Counted from the stretch's first letter, positions 19,125 through 27,017 are shown. The stretch is DNA of 64,000 nucleotides from Actinomadura nitritigenes (GCF_017573545.1 NZ_JAGEOK010000020.1:1-64000), one strand, 5' to 3'. Numbers and translations are program-made. The notes: a model not told the origin generated them from the sequence alone.

Positions 19125-20483
19125 GTGACCGACGAGTCCGACGACGAGCCGACCCTGCTCATCGCGCTCGCCGGAAGCCTGTGGTTCCCGCTGCTGTTCT
19201 TCTTCGGCTTCCTGATCTGCTACATGCTGCCGTTCCACTCGCCGGCGCCCCACGACGTGCGGGTCGCGGTGTCCCCGCCGGCGGTCGCGGCAAGCCTCGG
19301 ACCCGCGCTCGACCGGAAGGCGCCCGGCGCGTTCGAGGTCATCCCGGTCAGGGACGCGGCGGACGCCCGCAAGAAGATCCTCACCCGCCAGGCCGTCGCC
19401 GCCTACAGCGTCGAAGGCCCCGCCCAGGCCACCCTCTACATCGCCAAGGCCGACGGCACCTTCCTCGAACAGGCCGCCACCAGCACCTTCACCGGCGTCG
19501 CGAAGCAGGGCGGGCAGGCCATCCGGACCGTCGAACTCGTCCCCACCGCCGAGGGCGACCTCACCGGCACCGGCCTGTTCTACCTCGCCATGGCCTGGAA
19601 CATCGCGCCCTACATCGCCGTCATGATGCTGATGCGCGCCGTCACCCTCAGCCGCCGCGCCAAGGTGCTCACCCTCGCCGCCATGGGCGCGTTCATGGCG
19701 GTGGTCGGGTTCTACGTGGCGCTCGCCATGGACGTCGTCCCGAACGACCCCGTCGCCATCGCCTACGGCTTCCTGATCACGCAGGCGGTCGCCCAGTTCA
19801 CCTACGGCCTCGTCCCGTTCGTCCGGCAGTTCATCCCGGGTGTCGCGATCACCCTGTTCGTGCTCCTGTCGATCCCGTCCAGCGGCGGCGCCATCCCGTA
19901 CCAGCTCGTCCCCGGCTTCTTCCGCGCCCTGCATCCCGTCATGCCGCTCGGGAACCTCCTGGACGCCCTGCACGGCGTCTTCTACTTCGACTACGAGGGG
20001 CTGCTGCGGCCCACCCTCGTCCTGTGCGGCTGGACCGCCGCCGGACTCGCCCTGGTCGGCGTCGGCGCCTACCTCCAGCACCGCAAGGGCGCGCAGGCCG
20101 AAGCCGGCGCCGCCGCCGGAGAGGAGACGGTCGAGGACCCTACCTTCGAGGCCCCCGCCCCGCACGCCGTCAGCCCCGCCCACCACGAGCACTTCGGCGA
20201 CGTGATCCCCGGCCTCGTCGGCGCCGTCCGCACCACCTCCGGCGAGCCCGTCGCCGACGCCCTGGTCACGGTCCTCGCCACCGGCGGCCGCCAGCTCATG
20301 CGCACCCGCACCGACGACGAGGGCCGCTACGCCGCCGCCGGACTCCCGGAGGACTTCGTCGCCGTCCTCCTCCTCGCCCGGGGGCATACGCCCGCCGTGT
20401 CCCGCGTCCTGCTCACCGCCGGCCGCACCCACCACCAGGACTTCGTGCTGGACACCCCCGTCCACGGTGCCCACCCCGCCTAA
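19125..20483 (+). CDS. ABC-2/DUF3533-like membrane protein with C-terminal carboxypeptidase-regulatory-like domain
   Basis: A 452-residue membrane protein. One N-terminal helix (about 12-37) is followed by an exported domain (about 38-145), then five or six helices (about 145-325): GLFYLAMAWNIAPYIAVMM, AMGAFMAVVGFYVALAM, VAITLFVLLSIPSSGGAIPY. This layout resembles the YhgE/SNG1 (DUF3533) branch of ABC-2 permeases, which lack their own ATPase. After an acidic linker, residues about 360-445 form a small beta-sandwich: VGAVRTTSGEPVADALVTVL, DDEGRYAAAGLP. That is the carboxypeptidase regulatory-like pattern. Start GTG 19125. Function unknown; transport or cell-envelope role is inferred. Confidence 0.7.
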   Translation: MTDESDDEPTLLIALAGSLWFPLLFFFGFLICYMLPFHSPAPHDVRVAVSPPAVAASLGPALDRKAPGAFEVIPVRDAADARKKILTRQAVAAYSVEGPAQATLYIAKADGTFLEQAATSTFTGVAKQGGQAIRTVELVPTAEGDLTGTGLFYLAMAWNIAPYIAVMMLMRAVTLSRRAKVLTLAAMGAFMAVVGFYVALAMDVVPNDPVAIAYGFLITQAVAQFTYGLVPFVRQFIPGVAITLFVLLSIPSSGGAIPYQLVPGFFRALHPVMPLGNLLDALHGVFYFDYEGLLRPTLVLCGWTAAGLALVGVGAYLQHRKGAQAEAGAAAGEETVEDPTFEAPAPHAVSPAHHEHFGDVIPGLVGAVRTTSGEPVADALVTVLATGGRQLMRTRTDDEGRYAAAGLPEDFVAVLLLARGHTPAVSRVLLTAGRTHHQDFVLDTPVHGAHPA

Positions 20484-20518
20484 CCTGAACCCAACACCCC
20501 TCGAAAGGCGGCGGGACC

Positions 20519-21754
20519 ATGGACGAACGAGGCATCGATCCGGCCGACCCCGACCTGACCGTCGGGCAGCGCATCCGCTACTTCCGGGAACGGCGAGGGA
20601 TGTCCCGAGAGGTGCTCGGCGGCCTCATCGGCAGGAACGGCCGGTGGGTCAAAGCCGTCGAGCGCGGCGAGATCGGCGAGCCCAAGCTCCCCACCCTCCT
20701 GAACCTCGCCGAGGCCCTGAAGCTCCGGGACGTCGCGCGCCTCACCGGCGGCGGCCCGATGCCCACGAGGATGTTCCGGGGCCCCGGGCACCCCGCGCTC
20801 GGGGCCGTCCGCGACGCGATCAACGCCGTCGCCGTATCGATGACCGGCCCGCCCCCGCCGCTCACCCACCTCCAGGCCAGGCTGGACGCGGCGTGGCGCG
20901 CCCGGCACGCCGCACCCGACCACCGCACCGTGCTCGGCGCCCTGCTGCCGGACCTGATCCGGGACGCCAAGCGCGCCGTCCGGACCTATGAGGGAGCGCA
21001 GCGGCGCCGTGCCCTGTCGCTGCTCGCGCAGATCTACAACCTCGCCCAGTTCTTCCTCGCCTACCAGCCGTCCGCCGACCTCCTCTGGCGCGTCGTCGAG
21101 CGCAGCATCATGGCGGCCGAGGAGTCGGAGGACCCGAAGGCGTTCGGCGGCGCCGTGTGGCTCGCCGCCCAGGCGCACCGGGACGCCTGCGACTTCGACG
21201 CGGCCGAGGCGGTCAACCGCGAGGGCCTCGAGTGGCTGCGGCCCCGCATCACCGACGACGACGTCCCCCTGCGGGCCATGTGGGGCGCCCTCCACCACGA
21301 GGTCGCCTACACCGCCGCGCGCGCCGGGCAGGCCGGCACCGCGTGGCGCTGGTGGGACGAGGCCGACCGCATCGCCCGGTCGCTTCCACCCGCGCACTAC
21401 GACCCGATGACCTCGTTCTCACAGGTCATCATGGGTGCTCACGCGGTCACGATCGCCGTCGAGCTCCGCCAGGGCGGCGAGTCGCGCAGGCACGCCGTCC
21501 GCGCGTCCCACGCCACCATCCCCTCGCAACCCCGCCGTGGCCGACACCTCGTCGAGGTAGCGCGCGCGTGGCAGTTGACCGGCGACCCGGTGGAGACGCT
21601 CGCCGCGCTCGACGACGCCCATGCCACCGCACCCGAGACCGTCCGCTACAACGGCTACGCCCGCCGCATGACCGTCGAGCTCGCCTCAGAAGGCTCGGCC
21701 GACGTGCGGCGCGGCGCCCGCAACCTCGCAAACCGCATCGGCCTCCTCGTCTGA
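20519..21754 (+). CDS. XRE-family helix-turn-helix regulator with TPR-like C-terminus
   Basis: A 411-residue protein. Residues about 15-75 form a lambda-repressor-type HTH (VGQRIRYFRERRGMSREVLG...GRWVKAVERGE..LPTLLNLAEAL). The remaining ~330 residues are helical and repeat-like (LLAQIYNLAQFFLAYQPS, WLAAQAHRDACDFDAAEAVN, EVAYTAARAGQAGTAWRWWD), resembling the tetratricopeptide-like sensor region of actinomycete XRE regulators. It lacks the DUF5753 domain common in the WhiJ type. ATG 20519. Two small genes follow on the same strand, the second overlapping the first, so the three probably form one unit. Ligand and targets unknown. Confidence 0.85.
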   Translation: MDERGIDPADPDLTVGQRIRYFRERRGMSREVLGGLIGRNGRWVKAVERGEIGEPKLPTLLNLAEALKLRDVARLTGGGPMPTRMFRGPGHPALGAVRDAINAVAVSMTGPPPPLTHLQARLDAAWRARHAAPDHRTVLGALLPDLIRDAKRAVRTYEGAQRRRALSLLAQIYNLAQFFLAYQPSADLLWRVVERSIMAAEESEDPKAFGGAVWLAAQAHRDACDFDAAEAVNREGLEWLRPRITDDDVPLRAMWGALHHEVAYTAARAGQAGTAWRWWDEADRIARSLPPAHYDPMTSFSQVIMGAHAVTIAVELRQGGESRRHAVRASHATIPSQPRRGRHLVEVARAWQLTGDPVETLAALDDAHATAPETVRYNGYARRMTVELASEGSADVRRGARNLANRIGLLV

Positions 21755-21811
21755 GGCGGGGGACAGAAACCCTGTCCGCTCCGCGTTCGTCCCTTGTGCA
21801 CTCTGCGTTGC

Positions 21812-22081
21812 ATGACGAACACACAACGGCATCGCAAGGTCTGCGAACTCTTCACCTGGGACGTTTTCGCGGACGGTGGGGCGGGCGGGGTCACCGACGA
21901 CCGCGACGCCGCTCGGCGGCACGTTCGCGAAGGGCTGGCCGAGGCGCCGCCGGGTACGTGGGGGCGCGTGCGCCGCGTGGCGCTCTGCCCGCTCGGCCGC
22001 GCGGTCTACGTGGACCTCGGTCCAGTCGCCGAGGCGTGCCGCGACACCGCGTCCGGCACCGTCACCTGGCGCGAGGCATGA
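21812..22081 (+). CDS. Small hypothetical protein downstream of XRE regulator
   Basis: An 89-residue protein I do not recognise. It begins MTNTQRHRKVCELFTWDVF and is followed by an acidic/basic helix (DDRDAARRHVREGLAEA) and a short beta-rich end (VRRVALCPLGRAVYVDLGP). Codon use is strongly GC3-biased like its neighbours. ATG 21812 is the best start; a TTG 18 bp upstream is in frame. Its stop overlaps the start of the next small gene (ATGA). Its position right after an XRE regulator suggests functional linkage, for example a small effector or anti-regulator; this is inference. Confidence 0.6.
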   Translation: MTNTQRHRKVCELFTWDVFADGGAGGVTDDRDAARRHVREGLAEAPPGTWGRVRRVALCPLGRAVYVDLGPVAEACRDTASGTVTWREA

Positions 22082-22365
22082 CCGGCCAGGATGCGGGGCA
22101 CCTGGACCGGCTGGCCGCGGCCTTGGCACGGGCGGGCTGGATCACGCAGAAGCGCTACAACGGGACACCGCCGCTGCTGAGGGTGTTCCTGTCAGGGGAG
22201 GTCGGCGAAAGCATCCGGGTGAAACCGGGCGTGAACGGCGTGCCCTGGTTCGTCTCGTCCACCGGGAATCCCCTCGCTCCATGTCACGACGCTGAGCGCG
22301 CGGTCAGCGAGATGGCGACCTGGTGGGCCGCGCTCGTTCGGGGGGCGGCGGACGGGTGGTCCTAG
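22078..22365 (+). CDS. Small hypothetical protein, second of a coupled pair
   Basis: A 95-residue cytosolic protein, not recognised. It starts MTGQDAGHLDRLAAALARAG, continues with WITQKRYNGTPPLLRVFLSG and VKPGVNGVPWFVSSTGNPLA, and ends with a tryptophan-rich helix (EMATWWAALV). The mixed alpha/beta pattern and length recall the small DUF397-like or WhiJ-associated proteins of actinomycetes, though I see no clear match. The ATG at 22078 overlaps the previous stop by 4 nt, so translation is coupled. Third-position GC supports a real gene. Confidence 0.6.
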   Translation: MTGQDAGHLDRLAAALARAGWITQKRYNGTPPLLRVFLSGEVGESIRVKPGVNGVPWFVSSTGNPLAPCHDAERAVSEMATWWAALVRGAADGWS

Positions 22366-22370
22366 GGTCC

Positions 22371-22413
22371 CGGGCCTTCCGGCCCGCGGCGGCTCGCCTT
22401 CCGGACGGGCGAG
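22371..22413. terminator. Paired hairpins after the XRE/small-gene unit
   Basis: Two consecutive stem-loops: CGGGCC-TTCC-GGCCCG (22371-22386), then CTCGCC with GGCGAG across a 9-nt loop (22393-22413). No T tract follows, as is common in high-GC actinomycetes. They lie just after the stop at 22365. Confidence 0.4.
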
Positions 22414-22546
22414 GCCTCAGGCCCCGGACGTCAGTGGGTCTTAGGGCCCAGGACGCCTTCCGTACACCCAGCGTTCATCCTCCGTCCCGCCGCGCTCAAC
22501 GATCGTGATCGCGGGCGTTGGCCCGCCCTCGCCATGCTCCCGGGCC

Positions 22547-23062
22547 ATGAAGATCACCTCGCGGCCCGCGCGCCTCGCGCTGACCACCGGTCTCGCCGCC
22601 TCCCTCGTCGCCGTCTCCGGCTCGCTCACCCCGGCCTCGGCCGCCGCCGTCTACTGGACGTTCAAGAGCGGCCAGAGCGGCAAGTGCCTCACCGGCTCCT
22701 CGACCGGGAAGGTCTGGGTCGCCCGCTGCACCGGCGGCCACACGCAGCAGTGGGACTGGATCGGCGGCGGCAGGACCTACAACGAGCTGAAGAACCGCGC
22801 CACCGGCACCTGCCTCACCACGGACTGGAAGACCTCCAACAACGCCGTCTGGCTGAGCAAGTGCAGCTCGTCCCGTCCCGCGCGCCAGCTGTTCGGCTAC
22901 GGCGACGGCTACATCGGCGCCTACGACAGCCTCGGCGACATCTGGTTCTACCGCCTCCGCACCTCCCCGTCCGGAAGCGCCGCCGTCTACTCGTCCCACA
23001 TCACCCACGCCCACGTCGCCGACAAGTACTACAAGTGGACCCACACCACCCGCACCAGCTAG
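22547..23062 (+). CDS. Secreted ricin B-lectin-like protein
   Basis: A 171-residue exported protein. A Sec signal peptide is clear: MKITSRPARL, a hydrophobic core, then cleavage near PASA-AAV (about residue 32). The mature part holds a beta-trefoil-like repeat: GKCLTGSSTGKVWVARC...HTQQWDW (QxW motif), then a second, weaker one: GTCLTTDWKTSNNAVWLSKC...RQLF. Paired cysteines in each repeat fit disulfides. The mature region is rich in Ser, Tyr, Lys and Trp. A full trefoil needs three repeats, so this may be a short or diverged lectin. The start at ATG 22547 lacks a strong ribosome site. Carbohydrate binding is inferred. Confidence 0.75.
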   Translation: MKITSRPARLALTTGLAASLVAVSGSLTPASAAAVYWTFKSGQSGKCLTGSSTGKVWVARCTGGHTQQWDWIGGGRTYNELKNRATGTCLTTDWKTSNNAVWLSKCSSSRPARQLFGYGDGYIGAYDSLGDIWFYRLRTSPSGSAAVYSSHITHAHVADKYYKWTHTTRTS

Positions 23063-23101
23063 GCGTTCCGGCGTAGCGCGGGCCGGCGGCGCCCGGGCTG
23101 C

Positions 23102-23146
23102 TCGACCTGTGCACCGCCATGCGCAGCGCGGCGGTGCACAGGTCGA
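23102..23146. terminator. Bidirectional terminator between lectin and TetR genes
   Basis: A perfect 17-bp inverted repeat (arm TCGACCTGTGCACCGCC, 23102-23118, and its complement at 23130-23146) with an 11-nt loop lies between convergent genes. It is well placed to stop transcription from both sides. Confidence 0.75.
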
Positions 23147-23182
23147 TGCGTACCCGCCGCTGTGCGCCGTGCCGAAGCGCCG

Positions 23183-23761
23183 TCAGGCGGGCGGGGACGC
23201 GGCGTCGAAGACGAGTTCGGCGAGGCGGCGGGCATGGCGGGCCGGGCCGCCGGTGCCGAGGGCCTGGACGGACGCGTAGGCGCCCTCGAAGGCCAGCGCC
23301 AACTGGTCCGCGACGTCGTCGGGGGAGGCGACCCCGGCGGACGCCGCGAGGGCGGCGAAGCGGGCGCGGACCCACCGCTTCGTCCCGGCGGCGGCCTGGT
23401 GGGCGGGATGGGCGGCGTCGGGGATCTCGGCGAGCGCCATCAGGAACGGGCAGCCGCGGCAGCGGGCCGGCTGGATCTGCTCGGTCTGCGCGTCGAACAG
23501 CGCGAGGATCCGGGCGCGCGCGGGCCGCCCCTCGTCGCCGGCGGCGGCGTCGAACCACTCCTTGTACAGGCCGTCCGCGCGGGTGACGTAGGCGGTGATC
23601 AGGTCGTCCTTGGACGCGAACAGCCGGTAGAGGGTCGTGGGCGCGACCCCGGCGGCGGCCGCGATCTTGTCCACGCCGACGCCCTTGATGCCCTGCCAGT
23701 AGAACAGGTCGTGGGCGACCTCGAGGAGGTGCTCCCGGGTCTCGGCGGCGCTGCGGCGCAT
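23183..23761 (-). CDS. TetR/AcrR family transcriptional regulator
   Basis: A 192-residue regulator. The N-terminal HTH spans about residues 8-55: TREHLLEVAHDLFYWQGIKG, VDKIAAAAGVAPTTLYRLFA (recognition helix), SKDDLITAYV. The C-terminal helices form the ligand pocket and dimer; ARCRGCPFLMAL is a pattern seen in a TetR subgroup that controls NmrA or oxidoreductase genes. ATG 23761 sits 7 nt after AAGGGG; a GTG one codon upstream is possible. A 24-bp perfect palindrome separates it from the divergent oxidoreductase gene, which is the likely target. Confidence 0.93.
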   Translation of the reverse strand: MRRSAAETREHLLEVAHDLFYWQGIKGVGVDKIAAAAGVAPTTLYRLFASKDDLITAYVTRADGLYKEWFDAAAGDEGRPARARILALFDAQTEQIQPARCRGCPFLMALAEIPDAAHPAHQAAAGTKRWVRARFAALAASAGVASPDDVADQLALAFEGAYASVQALGTGGPARHARRLAELVFDAASPPA

Positions 23762-23807
23762 CACCGGACCCCTTGCCGAATCCGACGCATGGCTCTAGCG
23801 TACCGGG

Positions 23808-23831
23808 TTGTTAGGGAACGTTCCCTAACAA
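23808..23831. promoter_or_regulatory. TetR operator, 24-bp perfect palindrome
   Basis: Both arms are TTGTTAGGGAAC and its exact complement with no spacer. It sits 44 bp from the TetR start and 18 bp from the oxidoreductase ATG. An autoregulated divergent pair is the usual arrangement for TetR proteins with such sites. Confidence 0.85.
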
Positions 23832-23849
23832 AGAGGGGAGTGCGGAGCG

Positions 23850-24680
23850 ATGTTCTTGGTGACGGGCGGGACGGGCAACGTCGGGCGGGAGGTGGCGGCG
23901 GCGCTCGCCGCGGCCGGGGAGCCGGTACGGGCGCTGGCGCGGAGCGGGGCCCCGGCGGACGCGCCGGACGGCGTCGAGTACGTCACCGGCGACCTGAACA
24001 GGCCGGACACGCTCGCGCCGGCCCTCCAGGGCGTGCGCGGGCTGTTCCTGCTGCCCGGCTATGACGGGACGGCGGAACTGCTGGCCGAGGCGGGACGCGC
24101 CGGGGCCGAGCACGTGGTGCTGCTGTCGGGATCCTCGGCGGAGTCCGGCGACACGGCCAACGCGGTCAGCCGCTACATGATCGAGTCGGAGGCGGCGGTC
24201 CGCGCGTCCGGGCTCGCCTGGACGATCGTGCGGCCGAGCGGGTTCATGTCCAACACGTTCGAGTGGATCCCGCAGCTCGAGGCCGGTGACGTGGTGCGCG
24301 CCCCGTTCGCCGGAGTGCCGATCGCGGTGATCGACCCGGCCGACATCGGCGCCGTCGTCGCGGCCGCGCTGCTGGGGGAGGAGCACCGCGGCCGGGTGCT
24401 CCGCGTCACCGGCCCCGAGCCGCTGCGGCCCGCCGACCGGCTGCGGACCCTGGGCGGCGTGCTGGGCCGCGACCTGCGGCTGGACGCCCAGCCGGACGAC
24501 GAGGCCCGCAAGGAGATGCTCCGGAACATGCCCGAGAAGTACGTGGACGCGTTCTTCGACTTCTACGTCGCCGGTTCGCTGGACGAATCGGTCGTCACCA
24601 CCACCGTGCGCGACGTGACGGGCCGCCCGCCCCGCACCTTCGAGCAGTGGGCCGCCGCGCACGCCGCGTCCTTCGCGTGA
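23850..24680 (+). CDS. NmrA-like NAD(P)-binding oxidoreductase
   Basis: A 276-residue atypical short-chain dehydrogenase. The Rossmann loop is GGTGNVG (6-12), followed by ALAAAGEPVRALARSG for the cofactor 2'-phosphate side. The middle has SGSSAESGDTANAVSRYMIE and WTIVRPSGFMSNTFEW, typical of NmrA/azoreductase-like QOR2 proteins, where the classical YxxxK is absent. Expected role is NAD(P)H sensing or quinone reduction. Divergent from a TetR gene with a strong operator between them. ATG 23850 has a GGGGAGTGCGGAGCG leader. Confidence 0.9.
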   Translation: MFLVTGGTGNVGREVAAALAAAGEPVRALARSGAPADAPDGVEYVTGDLNRPDTLAPALQGVRGLFLLPGYDGTAELLAEAGRAGAEHVVLLSGSSAESGDTANAVSRYMIESEAAVRASGLAWTIVRPSGFMSNTFEWIPQLEAGDVVRAPFAGVPIAVIDPADIGAVVAAALLGEEHRGRVLRVTGPEPLRPADRLRTLGGVLGRDLRLDAQPDDEARKEMLRNMPEKYVDAFFDFYVAGSLDESVVTTTVRDVTGRPPRTFEQWAAAHAASFA

Positions 24681-24693
24681 CCCGAGGAGACCG

Positions 24694-24864
24694 ATCGACA
24701 TCACCGTCCGGACGAGCTGGATCGCCGAGACCGGCGGCCGGTTCCTCCAGGAGCGGACCGAAGGCACGCTCGGCGCCCATCCGCGCTTCGACCTCCACTT
24801 CACCCCGCCCGGCCAGGGGGAGCGGCTCGCCGACCGCGTCGTCCACACCCGCAGGATCGCCTGA
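24694..24864 (+). pseudogene. Coding-like fragment without a standard start codon
   Basis: The frame ATC GAC ATC ACC ... CGC AGG ATC GCC TGA encodes 56 residues containing VRTSWIAETGGRFLQE and ending RVVHTRRIA, with G or C in nearly every third position. GAGGAG (24684-24689) precedes the first ATC at normal ribosome-site distance, yet no in-frame ATG, GTG or TTG exists. Either the start mutated (ATG to ATC), an ATC start is used, or this is the tail of a decayed gene. It follows the NmrA-like gene by 13 bp and would be its operon partner. No family recognised. Confidence 0.35.
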
Positions 24865-24876
24865 CCCCGGGAACGC

Positions 24877-24909
24877 GGAAGGCCCGCGAGGCGTCCTCGC
24901 GGGCCTTCC
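24877..24909. terminator. Bidirectional terminator 3' of glnA
   Basis: A perfect 15-bp stem (GGAAGGCCCGCGAGG with its complement) and a 3-nt loop CGT. It is 8 bp from the glnA stop and 12 bp from the end of the upstream coding-like fragment, so it serves both strands. Confidence 0.85.
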
Positions 24910-24917
24910 GGCGACGA

Positions 24918-26342
24918 TCACACGTCGTAGTACAGCTCGAACTCGTGCGGGTGGGGGCGCAGGCGGATCGGGTCGATCTCGAACTCGTTCTTCATCGCGA
25001 TGTAGGTCTCGATGAGGTCCGGGGTGAAGACGCCGCCCTCCAACAGGTAGTCGTGGTCCGACTCGAGCGCGGCCAGCACCGCCGGCAGCGAGCCGGGGAC
25101 CTGCGGGATCGAGCGGGCCTCCTCCGGCGGCAGCTCGTAGAGGTCCTTGTCGATCGGCTCCGGCGGCTCGATCTTGTTCTTGATGCCGTCCAGGCCCGCC
25201 ATCAGCATCGCCGAGAAGGCGAGGTAGGGGTTGCAGGACGGGTCCGGCACGCGGAACTCGATGCGCTTGGCCTTCGGGTTCGAACCGGTGATCGGGACGC
25301 GGATGCACGCCGACCGGTTGCGCTGCGAGTACACCAGGTTGACCGGCGCCTCGTAGCCCGGCACGAGCCGGTGGTAGCTGTTGACCGTCGGGTTCGTGAA
25401 GGCCAGCAGGGACGGGGCGTGCCGGAGCAGGCCGCCGATGTAGTGCCGCGCCGTGTCCGACAGGCCCGCGTAGCCGACCTCGTCGTAGAACAGCGGCGAG
25501 CCGTCCTTCCACAGCGACTGGTGGACGTGCATGCCCGACCCGTTGTCACCGAAGATCGGCTTCGGCATGAACGTCACGGTCTTGCCGGCGCCGCGCGCCA
25601 CGTTCTTGACGATGTACTTGTACAGCAGCAGGTTGTCGGCGGCCTTCAGCAGCGTGTCGAACCGGACGCCGATCTCCGACTGGCCCGCCGTGCCGACCTC
25701 GTGGTGCTGCAGCTCGACCTCGATGCCGGAGGCGAGCAGCTGAGTCGCCATCTCCGAGCGCAGGTCGGTGTAGTGGTCCATCGGCGGGACGGGGAAGTAG
25801 CCGCCCTTGTAGCCGGGCTTGGCGCCGAGGTTGCCGCCGGGCTCCTCCCGGCCGGTGTTCCAGGCGCCCTCCACCGAGTCCAGGAAGTAGTAGCCGGCGT
25901 TCTGCTTCGTCTCGAAGCGGACGTCGTCGAAGATGTAGAACTCGGCCTCGGGACCGCAGTAGGCGGTGTCGGCGATACCGGTCCCGCGCAGGTAGTCCTG
26001 GGCCTTCTTGGCGACGTTGCGGGGGTCGCGGCTGTACGGCTCTCCCGTCAGCGGGTCGTGCACGAAGAAGTTCAGGATCAGCGTCTTGTGCTGCCGGAAC
26101 GGGTCCAGGACGGCCGTGGCCGGGTCCGGGAGCAGCAGCATGTCCGACTCGTGGATCTCCTGGAACCCGCGGACCGACGAACCGTCGAACATCATGCCGT
26201 CTTCGAAGGCGCGCCGCCCGAAGTTGCCGGTCGGGATCGTGACGTGCTGCATCTTGCCCGGCAGGTCCACGAACCGGCAGTCGACGAACTTGACATCCTC
26301 GTTCTCGAGATAGCTCAGGACCTCTTCGGCGCTGCTGAACAT
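24918..26342 (-). CDS. glnA: Glutamine synthetase type I
   Basis: A 474-residue GSI-beta enzyme that joins ammonia and glutamate with ATP. Catalytic motifs are intact: MMFDGSSVRGF, PEAEFYIFD, HHEVGTAGQSEIGVRFD, GDNGSGMHVHQSLW, NRSACIRVPI and RIEFRVPDPSCNPYL. The adenylylation site is Y402 in KDLYELPPEEAR, the target of GlnE. The ATG at 26342 follows AAGGAGG. A four-site GlnR-like box lies 50-87 nt upstream. It is the last gene before a strong bidirectional terminator and is transcribed alone. It is the main assimilatory glutamine synthetase of the window. Confidence 0.97.
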   Translation of the reverse strand: MFSSAEEVLSYLENEDVKFVDCRFVDLPGKMQHVTIPTGNFGRRAFEDGMMFDGSSVRGFQEIHESDMLLLPDPATAVLDPFRQHKTLILNFFVHDPLTGEPYSRDPRNVAKKAQDYLRGTGIADTAYCGPEAEFYIFDDVRFETKQNAGYYFLDSVEGAWNTGREEPGGNLGAKPGYKGGYFPVPPMDHYTDLRSEMATQLLASGIEVELQHHEVGTAGQSEIGVRFDTLLKAADNLLLYKYIVKNVARGAGKTVTFMPKPIFGDNGSGMHVHQSLWKDGSPLFYDEVGYAGLSDTARHYIGGLLRHAPSLLAFTNPTVNSYHRLVPGYEAPVNLVYSQRNRSACIRVPITGSNPKAKRIEFRVPDPSCNPYLAFSAMLMAGLDGIKNKIEPPEPIDKDLYELPPEEARSIPQVPGSLPAVLAALESDHDYLLEGGVFTPDLIETYIAMKNEFEIDPIRLRPHPHEFELYYDV

Positions 26343-26391
26343 CCAGCCTCCTTGGTGCGCTTTTGGGCGTCTCGCAGCCTACGGCCGGGCC

Positions 26392-26429
26392 GTTTCCCGG
26401 CCGTGTCCCATATGTTTCGGCTGTGTTAA
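26392..26429 (-). promoter_or_regulatory. GlnR-box-like array upstream of glnA
   Basis: On the minus strand it reads TTAAC-N6-GAAAC-N6-GACAC-N6-GAAAC. The actinomycete GlnR consensus is two copies of gTnAc-n6-GaAAc. Both b-sites are perfect and the 11-nt periodicity is exact; the second a-site has one mismatch. It lies 50-87 nt upstream of glnA. GlnR, an OmpR-type regulator, activates nitrogen genes at such sites. Confidence 0.75.
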
Positions 26430-26517
26430 GCGGGCACCGGCGCCCTGCCCCCACCATGCTTCCCTCCCCGGGGGAGCCGGGTCGGAACCCACCGGGGGAG
26501 CGGATAGCGTAGAGGCC

Positions 26518-27003
26518 ATGAGCGGTGGTAAAGAGCAGCAGGCCGCACGGCCGCGATGGACGCAGACGTGGCTCGGCGGGGCGCGCGCGGCGGGCGCCGA
26601 CCTCGGCCGTCCCGGCGAGCGCCTCGGGCTGCCGGAGAGCGGGAGCGGCGCCGTCGCCTCCTACGGCCGCCGGCTGCTCGCGCTGTTCATCGACTGGGCG
26701 CTGTCGACGCTGGTCGCGAGCGGGCTGGCCGCCGCCCTCGACTGGTCGGCGCCGCGGCGCAGCCTGTGGACGCTGGTGATCTTCGGGGTCCAGGCGTGGC
26801 TGCTCACCGCGACGATCGGCACCACGATCGGCAAGCGGCTGTGCGGCATCCGGGTCGTGCGGCTGGACGGCCGGCCCGTCGGGTTCCTCATGGGGTTCGC
26901 CCGGTCGCTCCTGCTGGTCCTCGTCGTCCCGGCGCTGATCTGGGACCGCGACTACCGCGGCATGCACGACCGCGCGTCCAACACCGCCGTCGTCAACATC
27001 TGA
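26518..27003 (+). CDS. RDD family membrane protein
   Basis: A 161-residue protein with a soluble N-terminal ~45 residues and a C-terminal RDD domain with about three helices. The signature R-D-D appears as YGRRLLALFIDWALSTLV (Arg then Asp in helix 1) and IWDRDYRGMHDRASNT at the end. TIGTTIGKRLCGIRVVRLDG is the conserved interhelix segment. Function of the family is unclear; small ion or solute transport has been proposed. It is divergent from glnA and convergent with a DUF4191 gene, with a terminator between. Confidence 0.9.
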   Translation: MSGGKEQQAARPRWTQTWLGGARAAGADLGRPGERLGLPESGSGAVASYGRRLLALFIDWALSTLVASGLAAALDWSAPRRSLWTLVIFGVQAWLLTATIGTTIGKRLCGIRVVRLDGRPVGFLMGFARSLLLVLVVPALIWDRDYRGMHDRASNTAVVNI

Positions 27004-27017
27004 CCCGGAAACGGGAA

